A stretch of DNA of 64,000 bases from Euglena gracilis (lineage: Eukaryota; Euglenida; Euglenophyceae; Euglenales): assembly GCA_039621445.1 (NCBI GenBank), contig CP154954.1, positions 24,068,954-24,132,953 on the forward strand, given 5' to 3'. Shown here piece after piece: positions 50,626 through 61,389 of this stretch (its first letter is position 1; the number at the start of each line of letters is the position of its first letter). Made by a program: the position numbers and the translations under genes. Below the pieces are notes generated by a model that saw only the letters and a list, made by a program, of their open reading frames with translations, was not told the origin of the DNA and did not search any database.

Positions 50626-51259
50626 GTGAGTTCCTGCTGTCCAAATCTGCAAGGACGTGTCTCTCACAGACAACAAACAAACAAACACAACCAGCCACAA
50701 GAGATTTCTGTTTCATTTCTTTCTTCTGCTTCTTTTTTGAAAGTGGAATGTGCCACCCGACTTTCCCAGGTTTTGAGAAAAGGAGGGAGTCACGGCTTTG
50801 GATGAGGGGTTCGGACGATACCAGTGCGTCTGACCCTGGGTGATTGACTGGTGTTTTTTGTGGTCACTCTGCTGGTAGGTGGGGGTTGACCCCCACCTGG
50901 GTGATGGGTCAACCTCCTCCCCCACACAGCTTTCCCAACAGCCCTGTCCTGGGGGAAGGACAGAAAGGAAGGGGCGAAAGTGGTGAACCGGTGCCAAAGG
51001 CGCTGGGATTTTCTTTGGGACAGATTCATCTAACACCCATGACCCCCCCCACCGGGGGTGGGTGGGCTTTTGAGAGGGGGGGGGGTTTCGGGTTGCTTTG
51101 TGGGTCAGAACACCGGGGGGGGGTGAGGGGTCCCTGGCCACTCACCACGCAGCAAACTGGGCCAGAAGCGAAGTTAGCGCCGGCCATAAACAGACAAGAA
51201 GCCTTAGTGCAACTAAGGGGGGGGGGGAGGGGTCCGGGTCCGGGCCAGAGGTCCAAGTA

Positions 51260-51295
51260 TGGTTTTTGGCGCAAAGCGCCGAAAATTTTCTGGGG
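51260..51295. repeat. Hairpin ttggcgcaaagcgccgaaaa
   Basis: This is one of the family of GCGC hairpins with an AAA or TTC loop. The same word is at 53,268-53,290 (ttcggcgcaaagcgccgaa, perfect 8-bp stem). Decayed or complementary forms are at 43,853, 47,786, 52,549, 52,912, 54,992, 55,047, 57,715 and 57,822. Confidence 0.7.
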
Positions 51296-51338
51296 AAGTG
51301 CCCAAATGGAGGGGGGTCCTCCATGGGAAACCTGGGAC

Positions 51339-51890
51339 CAGGGTTCGATATATGGTTCCCCCACCCCCTCCTGGACTGGAATGGGGTTCCCCCCACCTGC
51401 AGGGAATTTCTTAAAGACCCCCCGGGAGGGTCCAGCCTATCCATCAAAATGTCGAGAAGGCAAAAATGGTTTAGAAAATTTTGTTTTTCATCGACCCAGC
51501 CCAGCCCCCCCCCCCAGCCCCGGACCGCGTTTCCAGCCAGCAGCCTTTTTGCCAGCCGGTGGAGTTGGATCAAGGCTGGGGGGCTGTGATGGAGGAAGCT
51601 GTGATGAGGGGAAGAAATGCAGGGATAGGTGAGCTGGGCAGCCCAGTTGGCTCGCCAGCCTGCAGCCGGCTGGCCCGGCCTCCGAGTAAAATAAAGTTGT
51701 GTCCAGCCCGGCCTCCAGCTGGGCTGGACCCAATTTTATTTCACTCGACCCCCGGGGGGGGGGCTCCCAGTCGGAGTTTGGGCTGCTGGCTGGATTTGAG
51801 CTGCTGGCTGGCTGGACCCCCCCCCTCCGGGGATAGGGTACCCTCCGGCTTAAGAAATTCCCTGCCCACCTGCCTTTGCTTTGAACCCTG
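51339..51890. mobile_element. Small hAT-like element with CAGGGTTCGATATA end
   Basis: The left end CAGGGTTCGATATATGG is complementary in its first eight bases and in kind to the right end (…ctttgaaccctg at 51,890). The flanks cctgggac and cctggcac agree at 7 of 8. Inside are a Cys/Gly-rich inverted region (gccagcctgcagccggctgg, 51,650) and agtaaaataaagttgtgtcc paired with ggacccaattttatttcact. No coding. Confidence 0.6.
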
Positions 51891-52785
51891 CCTGGCACCC
51901 CCCAAGAAAGTTCTTTTTGATGCAGTGTGCCAAACATTTTGAGCAATGTGGCAAATTTCTTTTTCAAAATGTGCCCGAAATTGCATTTTGGGTCAATATT
52001 GTGCAAAAAGTTTGGGCCATGCCACTGTTTTGGTTGGGGGTGGCAGGGTTTGGCGTAAGGAGTAAGGCAAAATTCTTAAGGTTTTTATGGTGTTTTTAAA
52101 GGTTTTTTTGAAGGGGTTTTTAGACATTTCAAAAAATTTAAGTACTTTTATGGCGTCTATTTTCCAAGGGCGGCCAAAGAGCCATCCAGGCATTGAACCA
52201 ATGTTGGTCCTTTTTGAGTTTTTGGGGGGATAGACAGTGTTTCAGCGGTGCAGAAATCCTTGATTGTTTTTGCCGAGATTTTTCAAGTTCTTTTTTTGCT
52301 CAAAATTCGAACGTTTGTCGTGGACGAATTATTTTATGGTTTTTTAAATTTTTAAGGCCTTTTGGTCAAATTTTTTTTGAGGGTTTTTGAGGGTTTTTGA
52401 TGGCGCCTTAAAAATAATGCCTGCCTCCCACCTGCCAAGGGGAATCCTCGGAAGACACCCCCCAGGGGGGCAGAACGGGAATTGGCCACCCCCCCCCCCC
52501 CACCAGGCCACCATACCGGGCAAGAGGCCCAGGTTCGGGTTTCCCATCGGCGCGAAGCGCTGGAAAGTTTTTGGTAAATGCCTTTGAACGGCCCGATTTT
52601 GGGAGGGGGATCCTGTCTTAAAAAGAAAAGAAAAGAGGTCTTAAAAACAAAGCCTGGTCCGGCTCGACCCGGGACCGGTTGGGGGTCACCAGGACTCTCC
52701 AAAGGGCAGAGCCTCCTCTGTGCTTGCTCATCCAGAAAATGTTTTGATAAAATTCACAATTTTTTTTTGGGATTTTCAGCTTGTT

Positions 52786-52838
52786 ATTACACAAAGTGAA
52801 ACCCGTGGAGGCCTGGCGCTTCACACAAGTCCAAAAAA
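52786..52838 (+). other. Unplaced exon-like segment
   Basis: The acceptor-like tttttttttgggattttcag is followed by cttgttattacacaaagtga, which in one frame reads HKVKPVEAWRFTQVQKIGHL. No phase partner was found among the other exons, so it may be chance or an alternative exon. Confidence 0.2.
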
Positions 52839-53039
52839 TCGGTCATCTGATGTTTGGCTGAGGGGGGGGGGTGTCCGGGAACCCCGATAGAACCAAATTT
52901 TTTTCTTCCCCAGCGCTTTGCGCTGGCAGACTTATGTTTTTATTATCTGTTTTGTCAATTTGGAGAAAAGGCCACCTGGAAAGGCAATTCTGGGCACTTG
53001 TTGAAGCCCCTCAAAATATTTTTTTCCAGCGCTTTGAGC

Positions 53040-53345
53040 TTTTTTTTTTCACCCAGGGGGCAGGGGGGGGTCGACCCCCCCCCCAGATCCAGGACCACCC
53101 CCCTCCCCCTCCCCCTTACCCTGCAGGTGTCCCGGACCTGTCTTCCTTCCCCCAACCGGGCTTAATTTTAAGGCGTGGCCACCCGGGGGGGTTCCTGGCG
53201 GGGGCTTTTTTTTTAAGCTGGAGGGGACCCCGCCCCCGGGTTCGCCGGGCTGGACCGAAAAAAATTTCGGCGCAAAGCGCCGAAAATTTTGGAAAGAAAG
53301 GGGCCAAAAATGACCAAAAATGCCCCCAGGGGGGGGGGGGCAGCC
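53040..53345. repeat. C/G-run palindromes and GCGC hairpin
   Basis: A G run facing a C run around gtcgacc (53,057-53,088) gives a strong foldback. The perfect hairpin ttcggcgcaaagcgccgaa lies at 53,267-53,286. No gene is seen from 52,840 to 54,440. Confidence 0.65.
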
Positions 53346-54444
53346 AGCATCTTTTTTTCCAGTTGGCACCTTTTTCCAGCTGGCCCGAGGGATTCCCCCC
53401 CTGGCACCTTAAGAAAATCTCTGGTTTTTGGGCAGGCACTCCAAGGCACCAAGGCACCAAGATCTGGCCCCCGGGGGAGGCCACATAGCAAAGTCGGCCC
53501 AGGCACTTCCGGTGCCGAAGGTGCTGGAAGCCCAGAAATGGCACGTATGTGTATTTAGGCATTTGAAGCAATGCCACCTGTGATGACCAGAGGTGTTTCC
53601 TGCTGCAAAATCAAAAGATTCTACAATTGGGGCCCAATTTTTCTGCAAATGCAATTTCTTGGCCAAAAAGTCCCAAAATAACAAAAAAAATCAAAATTGT
53701 TTGATCTTTTGGCCAATGAATAAATAAATTGAATGTTTTTGAATGAGCACGTTCCAAAAATTCATCCAAAAATACATCAAATCATGATCAAAACGTTGAA
53801 AATTCGTATTTTTTTCCTCGCAAAATTGGGTGCAAAATGCATGCAAATTTTTTTGTTGTTTTGTGCATTTTTTTCCACAAGAAAGGACAAATGCATTTCA
53901 AAAAAAAACACCATATCGAAACATGCACATATGTTGCATAAACTGTAATGCTGCATGTTGAGAAAAAATCGCTGGAGTTTTTTTTTTGGAAGTCTTGCAC
54001 ATCCCAGCATTTCCTGAAGGAATTCACATTGCGCGGCTTTGTGTTTATTTGCGAATTTGCATTTACGCTTTTTTTTGTTTTTTTGCGTCGCTTTTTTCTT
54101 GGGTCTACGTTGTCCCTCCCCCCTGCTCTGAGCGATATTCAAATCTTCCTGAAACTGTAGATGATATAGAGTGCCGGAAAATCAATACAAATCATTTGTT
54201 GTGGAAAAAAGGTTAAATAAATGCCCAAAAGGGCCCAACCCAGACAATTCTTCGCAGTCTGAAAGAGTCACGGAAAATCATTAATGACAATCAGGAATGA
54301 ATCAGAATGTCATTCCAAGGTGTTGCAGGAAAGCATTTCTCTCCATAAACTCCAAACTAATTTGAGTTGTACAATACAAGTGAAGCACTGTCTTCTGCTG
54401 CATGTCTCTTTTGGCAATATTGAATGTTTTTCTGGGTTTGATAG

Positions 54445-54548
54445 GAGGACAGCAAGTGGCTTGGTTTTTTTTTGAATTCACGATTGAGGTGACCCATCGT
54501 TGCCTGCCAAGAGCAAAGACAGTCACTGTGTCTAAAGAGAGTCGTTGT
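54445..54548 (+). CDS. Second host gene, putative exon c
   Basis: After a long pyrimidine tract and gggtttgatag, the phase-1 start gives GQQVAWFFFEFTIEVTHRC, LPRAKTVTVSKESRC, up to a GTCTAA donor in phase 0. Earlier GT sites (54,531 and 54,537) are alternative phase-0 donors. Supported by phase and by the beta-strand-like alternation only. Confidence 0.35.
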
Positions 54549-54812
54549 GTCTAAATTTGATGGCAGTTGTGGAAGATCCCCTCCGGCCCTGAATTCTCAT
54601 TTTGCACGTGACAAAAATGGTGATTCAGGGCTCAGTGCAGGGCAGCTTGGCCAAAGTAGTTGTTATGGGCAACAGCTTTTGATGGTCTGCACCATGCTGT
54701 GGAGAAGCACGGCTGTACGGGAATCCCCAACCCTGTCAGTGGTGGGTGAGGGGATTGTCCCACCACCATCCTGCTGGGTAGGGGGGGGCCCCCCCCCCCC
54801 CCCCGCCAGACC

Positions 54813-55140
54813 TTCCCGTAAACCCCCCCGCAAAATAAGACCCGGGTCTTATTTTTTGGGTCCGTTGCTGGAAACCTCCAGGGGGGGTCTTACTCTGGGG
54901 GGGGTCTTATTATTGGATTTTTTCTTGACCGACCAGGGCCTGAAAAAACAGCATTTTTCAGGTTCCCAAAAATATTAAATTTTTTTCTTTTGGCGTTTCG
55001 CGCCATGTGCAAATTGGCGTAAGTTGACATTTAGCATGTTTTCACCGTCTTCGGCGCTTCGCGCCGTCAGGGGGGGTCTTATTTTTGGATTTTTGCTCGA
55101 TCGGCCCAGGGGGGTCTTATTTTGGGGGGGGGTTATTTAC
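54813..55140. repeat. C-run palindromic repeat, word GGTCTTATTTTTGG
   Basis: It opens gtaaacccccccgcaaaataagacccgg, and ggtcttatttttt, gggtcttactctgg, ggtcttattattgg, ggtcttatttttgg and ggtcttattttggg follow (54,848-55,130). GCGC hairpins (gcgtttcgcgcc, ggcgcttcgcgcc) sit between the units. Confidence 0.72.
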
Positions 55141-55429
55141 TTTTGGCGTCGAAGGAATTTTTCCTCGTGGTGCGTGAGGGGGTCAATCCCCTCACCAGGC
55201 TTTTCTGCACAGCCCTGTGGACAAGTGCCCCCCATTTGTATTTTTAAAATTGTTTGTCGTTCATCCTGGCTTTGGTTTGTTGGCAATTTTGGTTGTGTTT
55301 TCAGGCAGTGCCAGGGGGAAAGATTTTTTTTCGTGACCCCGGGGGGGTGTCCGAACTGAGTTTTCTTCTTTTCAATGCTTGAAATTTTTGACCCAAAATG
55401 GACTTGGGGTGGGTGGGTCGGTCCAGACT

Positions 55430-56115
55430 ACCATGTGTGGGGGGGGTGACTTGGTTTTCTGATGACTTTTTTGGCCAATGGTGGATTGGGGTGGGTGGGT
55501 CTGGCCAGCCAACCATTGGATTTTGAGACTACCCCCCACCCCGGGGGGGGGGGGGGGGTGACTGATTGGTTTTTTCACAGTGATTGACTGGTTTTCTGAA
55601 AGACCCCCCCCCCCGGCCGGGGGGTGGGGTTGAAAAATGAAAAGTGGCTGGCCTGGGGGCGCGGGAAATTTTTTGTGAGACGGCAAAAGTTTTTTGCAAA
55701 AGAGTGGCTCCGGGGGGGGGCGTGATTCCTTTTTTGGGAAAAAGTGGTTTTTTTTCCAGTACCCCCCCCCCCTCAGGCATTTGGGTTGCAGTACCCCCCC
55801 CCCCCTTGCCTATTTCTAATGACCCCCCCCCCGCTCTTAGCTTTGGGCCCCAAAAATCCCCTGCGCGCTTTTTATTTTTTTTTGGAAAAAATCCCCAGCC
55901 CCTGCTGGTTTTCCCCCCACAGCCAAAAAATTTTTCCTCCGGACCCCCCCCTGACCCCCCCCCCCATTTAGTTTTTCCAGTCTATTGGCTAGCTAGCCAA
56001 TCCAGCACCCCCCCCCCCCCCCGGGTCCTTGAGAAAATCCGGGCCCCCGCCTCCCCCCTGCGGTCGCTAAGGAATGGTATGGTCCTGACCCCCCCCCCCC
56101 TGGGTCCTAAAAAAA
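55430..56115. other. C/G-run-rich intron, no gene
   Basis: There are at least nine runs of eight or more C or G. A small palindrome ttggctagctagccaa lies near 55,986. Proline- and glycine-rich frames here follow from the runs. Confidence 0.7.
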
Positions 56116-56454
56116 ACTTCTGCGGGAGAGGGGGATTTGCTTGGCCTGGTTTTGTGGGGGGTGCAAGACGCTGCAATGTTCCAAGGGTGTGACATTTTGA
56201 TCCAGGGGGTGTGTCAGCAACACATTTCGAAAAATGCATCTAATTTTCATTCCAATTGGCGGAATGTGCAGCTGACATGGACCTTGGACCAATGGGGGGG
56301 AGAAGCAATTCCCCCCATCCAAGGTGCATTATGTCGTTGAACACACTCCTCATCCCATGGCATTTTTTCTGAATTACTGTGATTTTGGGACCACTTCATT
56401 GTCGACACCCTTTGGTCAGGGGGGGATTTCATCCTAAACCCCCTTTTTGTTGAG

Positions 56455-56618
56455 GTGTGTTGGCATATGCTGCCCTGGCGTTTGCCCGGAAGGGCTGAAC
56501 TGCTTGCTGCACGCCATTGTTGTTTGGGGATTGACCTGTCAGCTTCAACCAAGTGTTCGGACGAACTCCGGAAACTGCGCAGGTGGTCTGTGGATGACAT
56601 GAAAGTACCTCAGAAAAA
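56455..56618 (+). CDS. Second host gene, exon d
   Basis: The acceptor is accccctttttgttgag and the donor is GTAAGG, a strong pair. Phase 0 to phase 2. The peptide is PGRAELLAARHCCLGIDLSA, then TKCSDELRKLRRWSVDDMKV. The other two frames contain stops. No family recognised. Confidence 0.5.
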
Positions 56619-56984
56619 GTAAGGTTTTTCATTTATGTTTTTTTTGCAGGCTTTTGTTTTATTTGCTGGACGCAGAAAAAAGCTATAAAAAGGGACTAGC
56701 TAGATCCCTTCCCAGGGCCTGACTGCAAAAGAAAAACTTCCTTCGGTGCTGTGTGCCAAGGTGGAAATGAGGGTTTAAAAGCGAGCCCCCACCATTGCTC
56801 AGCGAGCCTGGGGGGGAGCAGGGGGGGGGTCACTTTTCACTCTGAAAAAACCAGTCAGTCACTTTTTCCCATAAAAGCCAGTCAGTCATTTTACCCCCCC
56901 CCCCCCCGGAGGGGATCGGCCACTCTGGAATGATGAGGAGGCAATGAACATTTGCCAAAAAGTCTCAAAAAATCCAAAAAAATT

Positions 56985-57125
56985 CCGGCGCCGGCTCAAA
57001 GCGCCGGGCCGAAAATCAGTTGCCGCTGTTCCCCAAAATTGTTCAGGTGGGGTGGAGGTCCCCCCCCCCCCCACCTTCTGGACTGGAGGGGTCCAGACCC
57101 CCCACCTGCCCTTATATCGAAGCCT
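56985..57125. repeat. Partial copy of the CAGGGTTCGATATA MITE family
   Basis: The order ggcgccggctcaaagcgccg, a C run with ccaccttctggactggag, and cccttatatcgaagcc corresponds to one end of 57,533-57,928. The left end is not found. Confidence 0.5.
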
Positions 57126-57532
57126 CGTCCCGACCCCCCTTGACTTTTGGGGTGGAACCCCTTCCTTCCCAAAAACAACAGCAATAAAAATCCCCTTTTC
57201 TTCACTTTTGAGCATATTCGACTTTGATGTTTTGGTGTTTTCCAATAAAATGAGTTGAAAATATTCAAAAAATGAGCATTTTGGCTAATTTTCGAAAAAT
57301 CAGGGATTTTCCAACAATTTGGTCTGGCATTCAGGCTTTTGCCGGTCCATAAGTCCGAAAATTTTCCCGGCCCCCCTTCAGTTTCAAGGTAGGAGCCCCC
57401 CCCCCCCCAAGGTTTCCCATGCATCCCTGCACCCGGGGGTGTTAAAAGGAAGCCTGACCCCGGCCCCGGGGGGGGGGGGGGGTCTAGCTGCTCCATTTTT
57501 TTTCGGTGTCTAGCAAAATCGGACCTCTGGGG

Positions 57533-57928
57533 CAGGGTTTGATATAAGGAGGGCGTACATGGTTTAGGTGGGGGGGGTGTCCCCCTCCCCCCCCCCCCCC
57601 CCTCCTGGCCCGCAGGGGGGTCCGGACGACCCCCCCCCCCACCTGCCAGGGGGGTCCGGACCGACCCTGGGGGGGTTCCCGGGACCCCCCCCCAAAAAGG
57701 GTCAATTTTTTCCTCTGGCGCTTCGCGCCGAAATTTTTTTGCATTTTTTGCACATTTTTGCCCAAAAAGTGCCCAAAATGGCACTTTTGGTCGTTTTGGG
57801 GGGTCAAAAATTTTCGGCCCGGCGCTTTGCGCCGGGCTGAAATTCGGTCACCCAGACCGCGCCACTGTTCAGGTGGGGGGGGGGGTCCGGACCACCCCCC
57901 CCCCCACCTGTCTTTATATCGAACCCTG
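57533..57928. mobile_element. 396-bp hAT-like MITE
   Basis: An exact 8-bp duplication CTCTGGGG (57,525-57,532 and 57,929-57,936) brackets the ends CAGGGTTTGATATAAGG and (complemented right end) CAGGGTTCGATATAAAGA. Inside are gtccggac palindromes, ggcgcttcgcgccgaaattt (57,718) and ggcgctttgcgccgggctga (57,823), and the block cacttttggtcgttttgggg shared with 43,790. It is the cleanest member of a family also seen at 43,750-43,946, 51,339-51,890, 57,000-57,120 and 62,540-62,790. Confidence 0.85.
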
Positions 57929-58265
57929 CTCTGGGGTCTTTCAGCAACAGCCTGTTTACAAGACCCCTGACCAGGAGTGTGGGTTTAAGAAATTTAAAGT
58001 GCCGACCATTTTCAAAAAAAAAAAAAGGAAATGGCCCAGGAATATGAGCAGGGGGAGGAAAATGCAGATTTGTAGAATTTGCATCTTGTTGCAAAATGTT
58101 GGTAATCGGCATTCTTTTGGAGAATAAAATATTATTTTTTGTATTTTTTGCAAAGTTCGAATGACTTGGGCTATTCATCCAAGTTCAGGGCTGGGAGGTT
58201 ATTGCTCGGAAAAAGTTTTTTGGGTATTTGAGGGCAAAAAATCGCATTGTATTTGTCTTTAACAG

Positions 58266-58302
58266 ATTGGATAAAATGTCGAAACTTTTCTTCCGGCACT
58301 GA
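58266..58302 (+). CDS. Second host gene, putative last exon e
   Basis: The acceptor is ttgtatttgtctttaacag. With the two bases left from exon d it reads KLDKMSKLFFRH then TGA (58,300). The phase fits. The tail is short and basic. Confidence 0.4.
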
Positions 58303-58735
58303 AAATACCCCCCCCCTCATTTTCAAGTATGTTGCCAATTTTATGATGTTTGGGTATTTTCCACAAAAACAAACGCAAATACACAAATTCACTTTTTTTC
58401 AGTGCCCAACTCTGGAAAGCCAAAAACCTTGTCCATGAAGGTCAGAAACTTGTCCAAGAATCCTTTCTTTTGGAGTTGTTATGGCCAGGGGGGGGTTGTA
58501 TTCTGATTTCCCAGTTTGTCAAAAAGTTTAAGTCTGCACCTTTTGGCGCGTCATTTTGATTTATTTTTATTCATATTTGTTTTGTTTTGTTTTTTTTGTA
58601 TATTTTGAAAAAGTATGCAAGAAACTCTTTTGCATCTTTTTTAAAGAGGGAAACAAACAAAACCCAGAGTTTAAGAAAGCGTCAATAATGATGAAAAAGG
58701 AGGCTGTTATTTCATGTCCTGTCCAACCCAGGCTG

Positions 58736-59125
58736 TGCCGACCCCACCCCGGGGGGGGGGGTGCCTGCCTGGGCAGGCACTCCAAGGCACTCCTGATCCG
58801 ACCCCCCCCCCGGGGGGCACACGGCCAAAAGTGCCCCAGCACAGACCCCGGCGCCTTTGGCGCCGGGGAGCCAAAAAAATGGCCTATTTTCAAAGGAATA
58901 TGCCTGGGCACAGGCCGAAATCTGACCACGGGGGGGGGGGGTAGTGCCTGCCTGGGCGGGCACCCCAAGGCACTCCGGACTCCCCCCCCCGGGGTTGGTA
59001 AAAAAACAGCCTGGTCCGACCTGGTGGGGGCATTTCTCAAGGGGCCCCCTTTGTAGGGTCGATATTAGAAGGATGTGCGGGGTGGAAGAAGGGTATCCCC
59101 CCACCTGCTTTTGCATCGAACCCTG
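58736..59125. repeat. Direct repeat block gtgcctgcctgggcaggcac
   Basis: gtgcctgcctgggcaggcac followed by tccaaggcactcc occurs at 58,761, and gtgcctgcctgggcgggcac with ccaaggcactccg at 58,945. gcctgcctgggcaggc is a perfect palindrome. Between them lies ggcgcctttggcgccgg (58,850). A related gggcaggcactccaaggcac is at 53,431. The right edge, gcatcgaaccctg, resembles the MITE end. Confidence 0.6.
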
Positions 59126-59267
59126 AGGCACCACATAGGGGGTGCACTCAAATAAAGGCCAGCTCAGCCCGGCTTTGTCGAGACAACAGGCTTGGTGAAG
59201 GTTTTTTTTGCCAAAGAGTGGTGTTTCTGAGGGGGTTTCAAGGTTCTCTGAAAATCCCCCTAAGTGT

Positions 59268-59324
59268 AGGTGCACCAAAATCCAGCTGGGTTGGGGACCC
59301 AACCCAGCTGGATTTGGGTGCACC
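59268..59324. repeat. Long near-perfect hairpin
   Basis: gtgcaccaaaatccagctgg followed by gttgg faces ccaacccagctggatttggg followed by tgcac: a stem of about 25 bp with one mismatch and a 5-base loop (gggga). It stands alone, without the usual C runs. Confidence 0.8.
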
Positions 59325-59339
59325 CCCACCTCCGAGGGT

Positions 59340-60550
59340 TTGATGTAAGGAGAGTGTGCACGGCGTTCACCCCCCAGGGGAGGGGTGAACATTTGGAATC
59401 CCCACAGGGCAAGAATTTTCCTTCGGACATTCCACGCCGAATTTCTTGCAGCAATTTTCCGAGTGTCTTTTTGCCCCAAAGGTGCCCAATTGCATTTTGG
59501 AAAAGTTGAACCCCGAAGTCCACAAAGTTGCAGGATTCCATTCAGGGCAGATGGGAAGTGGTCCGGCCTGGACGCCCAGCCCTCCCCCAACACCCAGGAA
59601 CCATTTTTGAAGGCGAAACTCTTCAAGGTTTTCTAAGGATTTTTCAGGCACATAATTTTAAGGCGTAATTTTCCAAGTTTGTCTCCTTTATGTTCTTTGT
59701 CAATGCTGGAGTTTTGTTGGAGTTTGGGCTAACGGGAGCGCAGAGACAAGTTTTTTTTGGCCTTGAGACCAGGCCTCTGTTTAAGGGCTCGAAGGGGTCT
59801 AGCTTGTGGGTGGTCTGTTAGGCTTCGAAGCCTGATTGGGACAAATAATTTGGGCTTATGGTGTCTTGGTTTTGGGTGTTTTGGGTGGGTGTGGTCAATT
59901 TATGTGAACTGGTTTCACCATTTCCGAGGACAGTTGGTGTCATGGTGATTGGAGCTGTCACTGCTCGTGAAATACTGTTTGTTGAGGCCAGGCTTCCTCT
60001 TCATCAATCATAAGGCATGGAATATTTCAGTCCATTGTTGCAATTTCAAAAATTGCGTTGCAAAAATCATCACCAAACCGATCTTTTGTGCGCTTTGCAG
60101 AATTCCAATTTGATTTGATTTGTTTTGCAAGTGCATTCCAAAAGTCCAAAACAGAAAGCATTTCATTGGCTTCACGAATAAAGTCAGTGGAGAAATTGAA
60201 ATCTGCAATTTTCCTGCAATTTCCCGCAATTCCGCAATTTTTCCGCATGAATCTGAGATGGAAGATGAAATGAGTTCCGGCATTTCTTGAACGTTTCACA
60301 AGGGAACCCAGGTGCTTTTTTTGTTATTTTGTTGCAAATTTGCCAAAATTTGCCAAAATTCACAAATTTTGAACAATATTGGCAATTTCTGTGCCCTTTT
60401 TAGGATTTTCCCTAATTTTTGCTGGAAATAATTTCGACTTAAATTTTTTTGCATCCTGGACCAGATTTTACCTCAGACCAAAGATTTCGGCAATTTTTTT
60501 TTGCCAATTTTGGATTTTTCACCCAAGAAATTTTGCATTTCCAGATCCAT
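59340..60550. other. No gene recognised
   Basis: AT-rich, with words such as tttgccaaaatttgcc (60,338) and gcaatttcccgcaattccgc (60,213). The left edge, gggtttgatgtaaggag (59,336), resembles the MITE end of the CAGGGTTCGATATA family. No splice-framed exon was found. Confidence 0.5.
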
Positions 60551-60558
60551 GCATGATC

Positions 60559-61389
60559 CAGGGTTTTTCACCGGTTCGTGCCACGAACAATCACGAACAA
60601 TCACGAACCAGCACGAACTTGAGATTTTGGCAAAATCACGAACAATCACGAACCATCACGAACAATCACGAACCTGATTTTTTTTGGTCACCCTTGCAGA
60701 AATGTCTTCTTCTGAGAATGACGGTGTTGTTCAATCAACCAAACAGAAAAGATAATGGAAGAGAGGTGGAAAAATGACTCCTCAAAAGCGTGCCGCCCAA
60801 GTGTCATACCTATCTTGTTTTTATTTCCCCCCTTTTGGCACGTTTTCCAGTTTGGTGGAGTGATGGAAGTGAGAGGTTTGGAAATGTGGTGCAGTGTTTG
60901 CCATGTTTCAGTGCACTGGGCTGAGAACACACATGCAAAGCAACATATTTCATTGTCAACTCACAAGGACAACCTCTTTCGCAAACCAAAGATTGTGGAA
61001 ACACCTGGTCTGAATTGATGAATGCACCCAAAGGGGCCCAGGCACAGGAAGGGGGGGGGGTCCCGCGGGACCCCCTGTCGAGTTCCGAACTCAACCAGAC
61101 AAGGGGGGAAGGGGGGTTTGGGACCCGAACTCGACTGCCTCCAAACGTGGTGGTATTTTGTTTTTTTCAATACATATTTTTGTATTTTTGCTTTCCCCAT
61201 TAACCTAAATATTTAGATTAAAAGAGACACAAGAAGCCAAAGTACAAGAGGAAACACCAATTTCGCCGAGGAAAACAGAAAACCGGGCGGTTTTTTGGAA
61301 GCACGAACAATCACGAACAATCACGAACAATCACGAAGAATCACGAACTGGATTTCAGGCTTCCTAGCACGAACCGGTGGTAAACCCTG
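60559..61389 (+). mobile_element. hAT-like element retaining a transposase zinc-finger exon
   Basis: The left end CAGGGTTTTTCACCGGTTCG and the right end (complement CAGGGTTTACCACCGGTTCG) are inverted repeats. The flanks share gcatgatc (60,551-60,558 and 61,389-61,396); with one base of ambiguity this is an 8-bp duplication. Subterminal arrays of cacgaacaat stand at 60,583-60,672 and 61,304-61,350. The interior encodes a short spliced zinc-finger peptide and nothing else of a transposase. Confidence 0.8.
60774..61018 (+). CDS. BED-type zinc-finger remnant of a hAT transposase, two exons
   Basis: The ATG at 60,774 reads MTPQKRAAQ. A 50-bp intron (60,801-60,850, GTGTCA...TTTTCCAG) follows, then FGGVMEVRGLEMWCSVCHVS and a finger with C..C and two His (WCSVC, HAKQHISLSTHKDNL), and TGA at 61,016. 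Spacing C-x2-C-x12-H-x5/6-H with an aromatic before the first Cys is that of BED-like fingers at the N terminus of hAT transposases, which bind the subterminal repeats. About 64 residues. The DDE core and dimerisation domain are missing, so this is a fragment or a repressor-like derivative. An upstream ATG (60,703) gives a 17-codon ORF. Confidence 0.6.

Noticed and set aside
55644-56192. Proline-rich ORF of 182 codons in the C-run region
   Set aside because: It is made of C runs read as proline; no start context, no homology feel, and it crosses several repeat units. The same applies to frames at 41,592-41,876, 44,233-44,664, 51,481-51,942 and 57,484-57,807.
58620-58740. Exon-like EGNKQNPEFKKASIMMKKEA after a T-rich tract
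   Set aside because: The acceptor is weak (taaagag), there is no donor before the C run, and its phase does not follow exon e, which already ends in a stop.
60755-61018. Single-exon zinc-finger host gene starting at 60,755
   Set aside because: The frame includes a 50-bp segment with GT..TTTTCCAG ends and a hydrophobic stretch unlike a finger protein; inverted ends and an 8-bp duplication show that it belongs to a hAT-like element.
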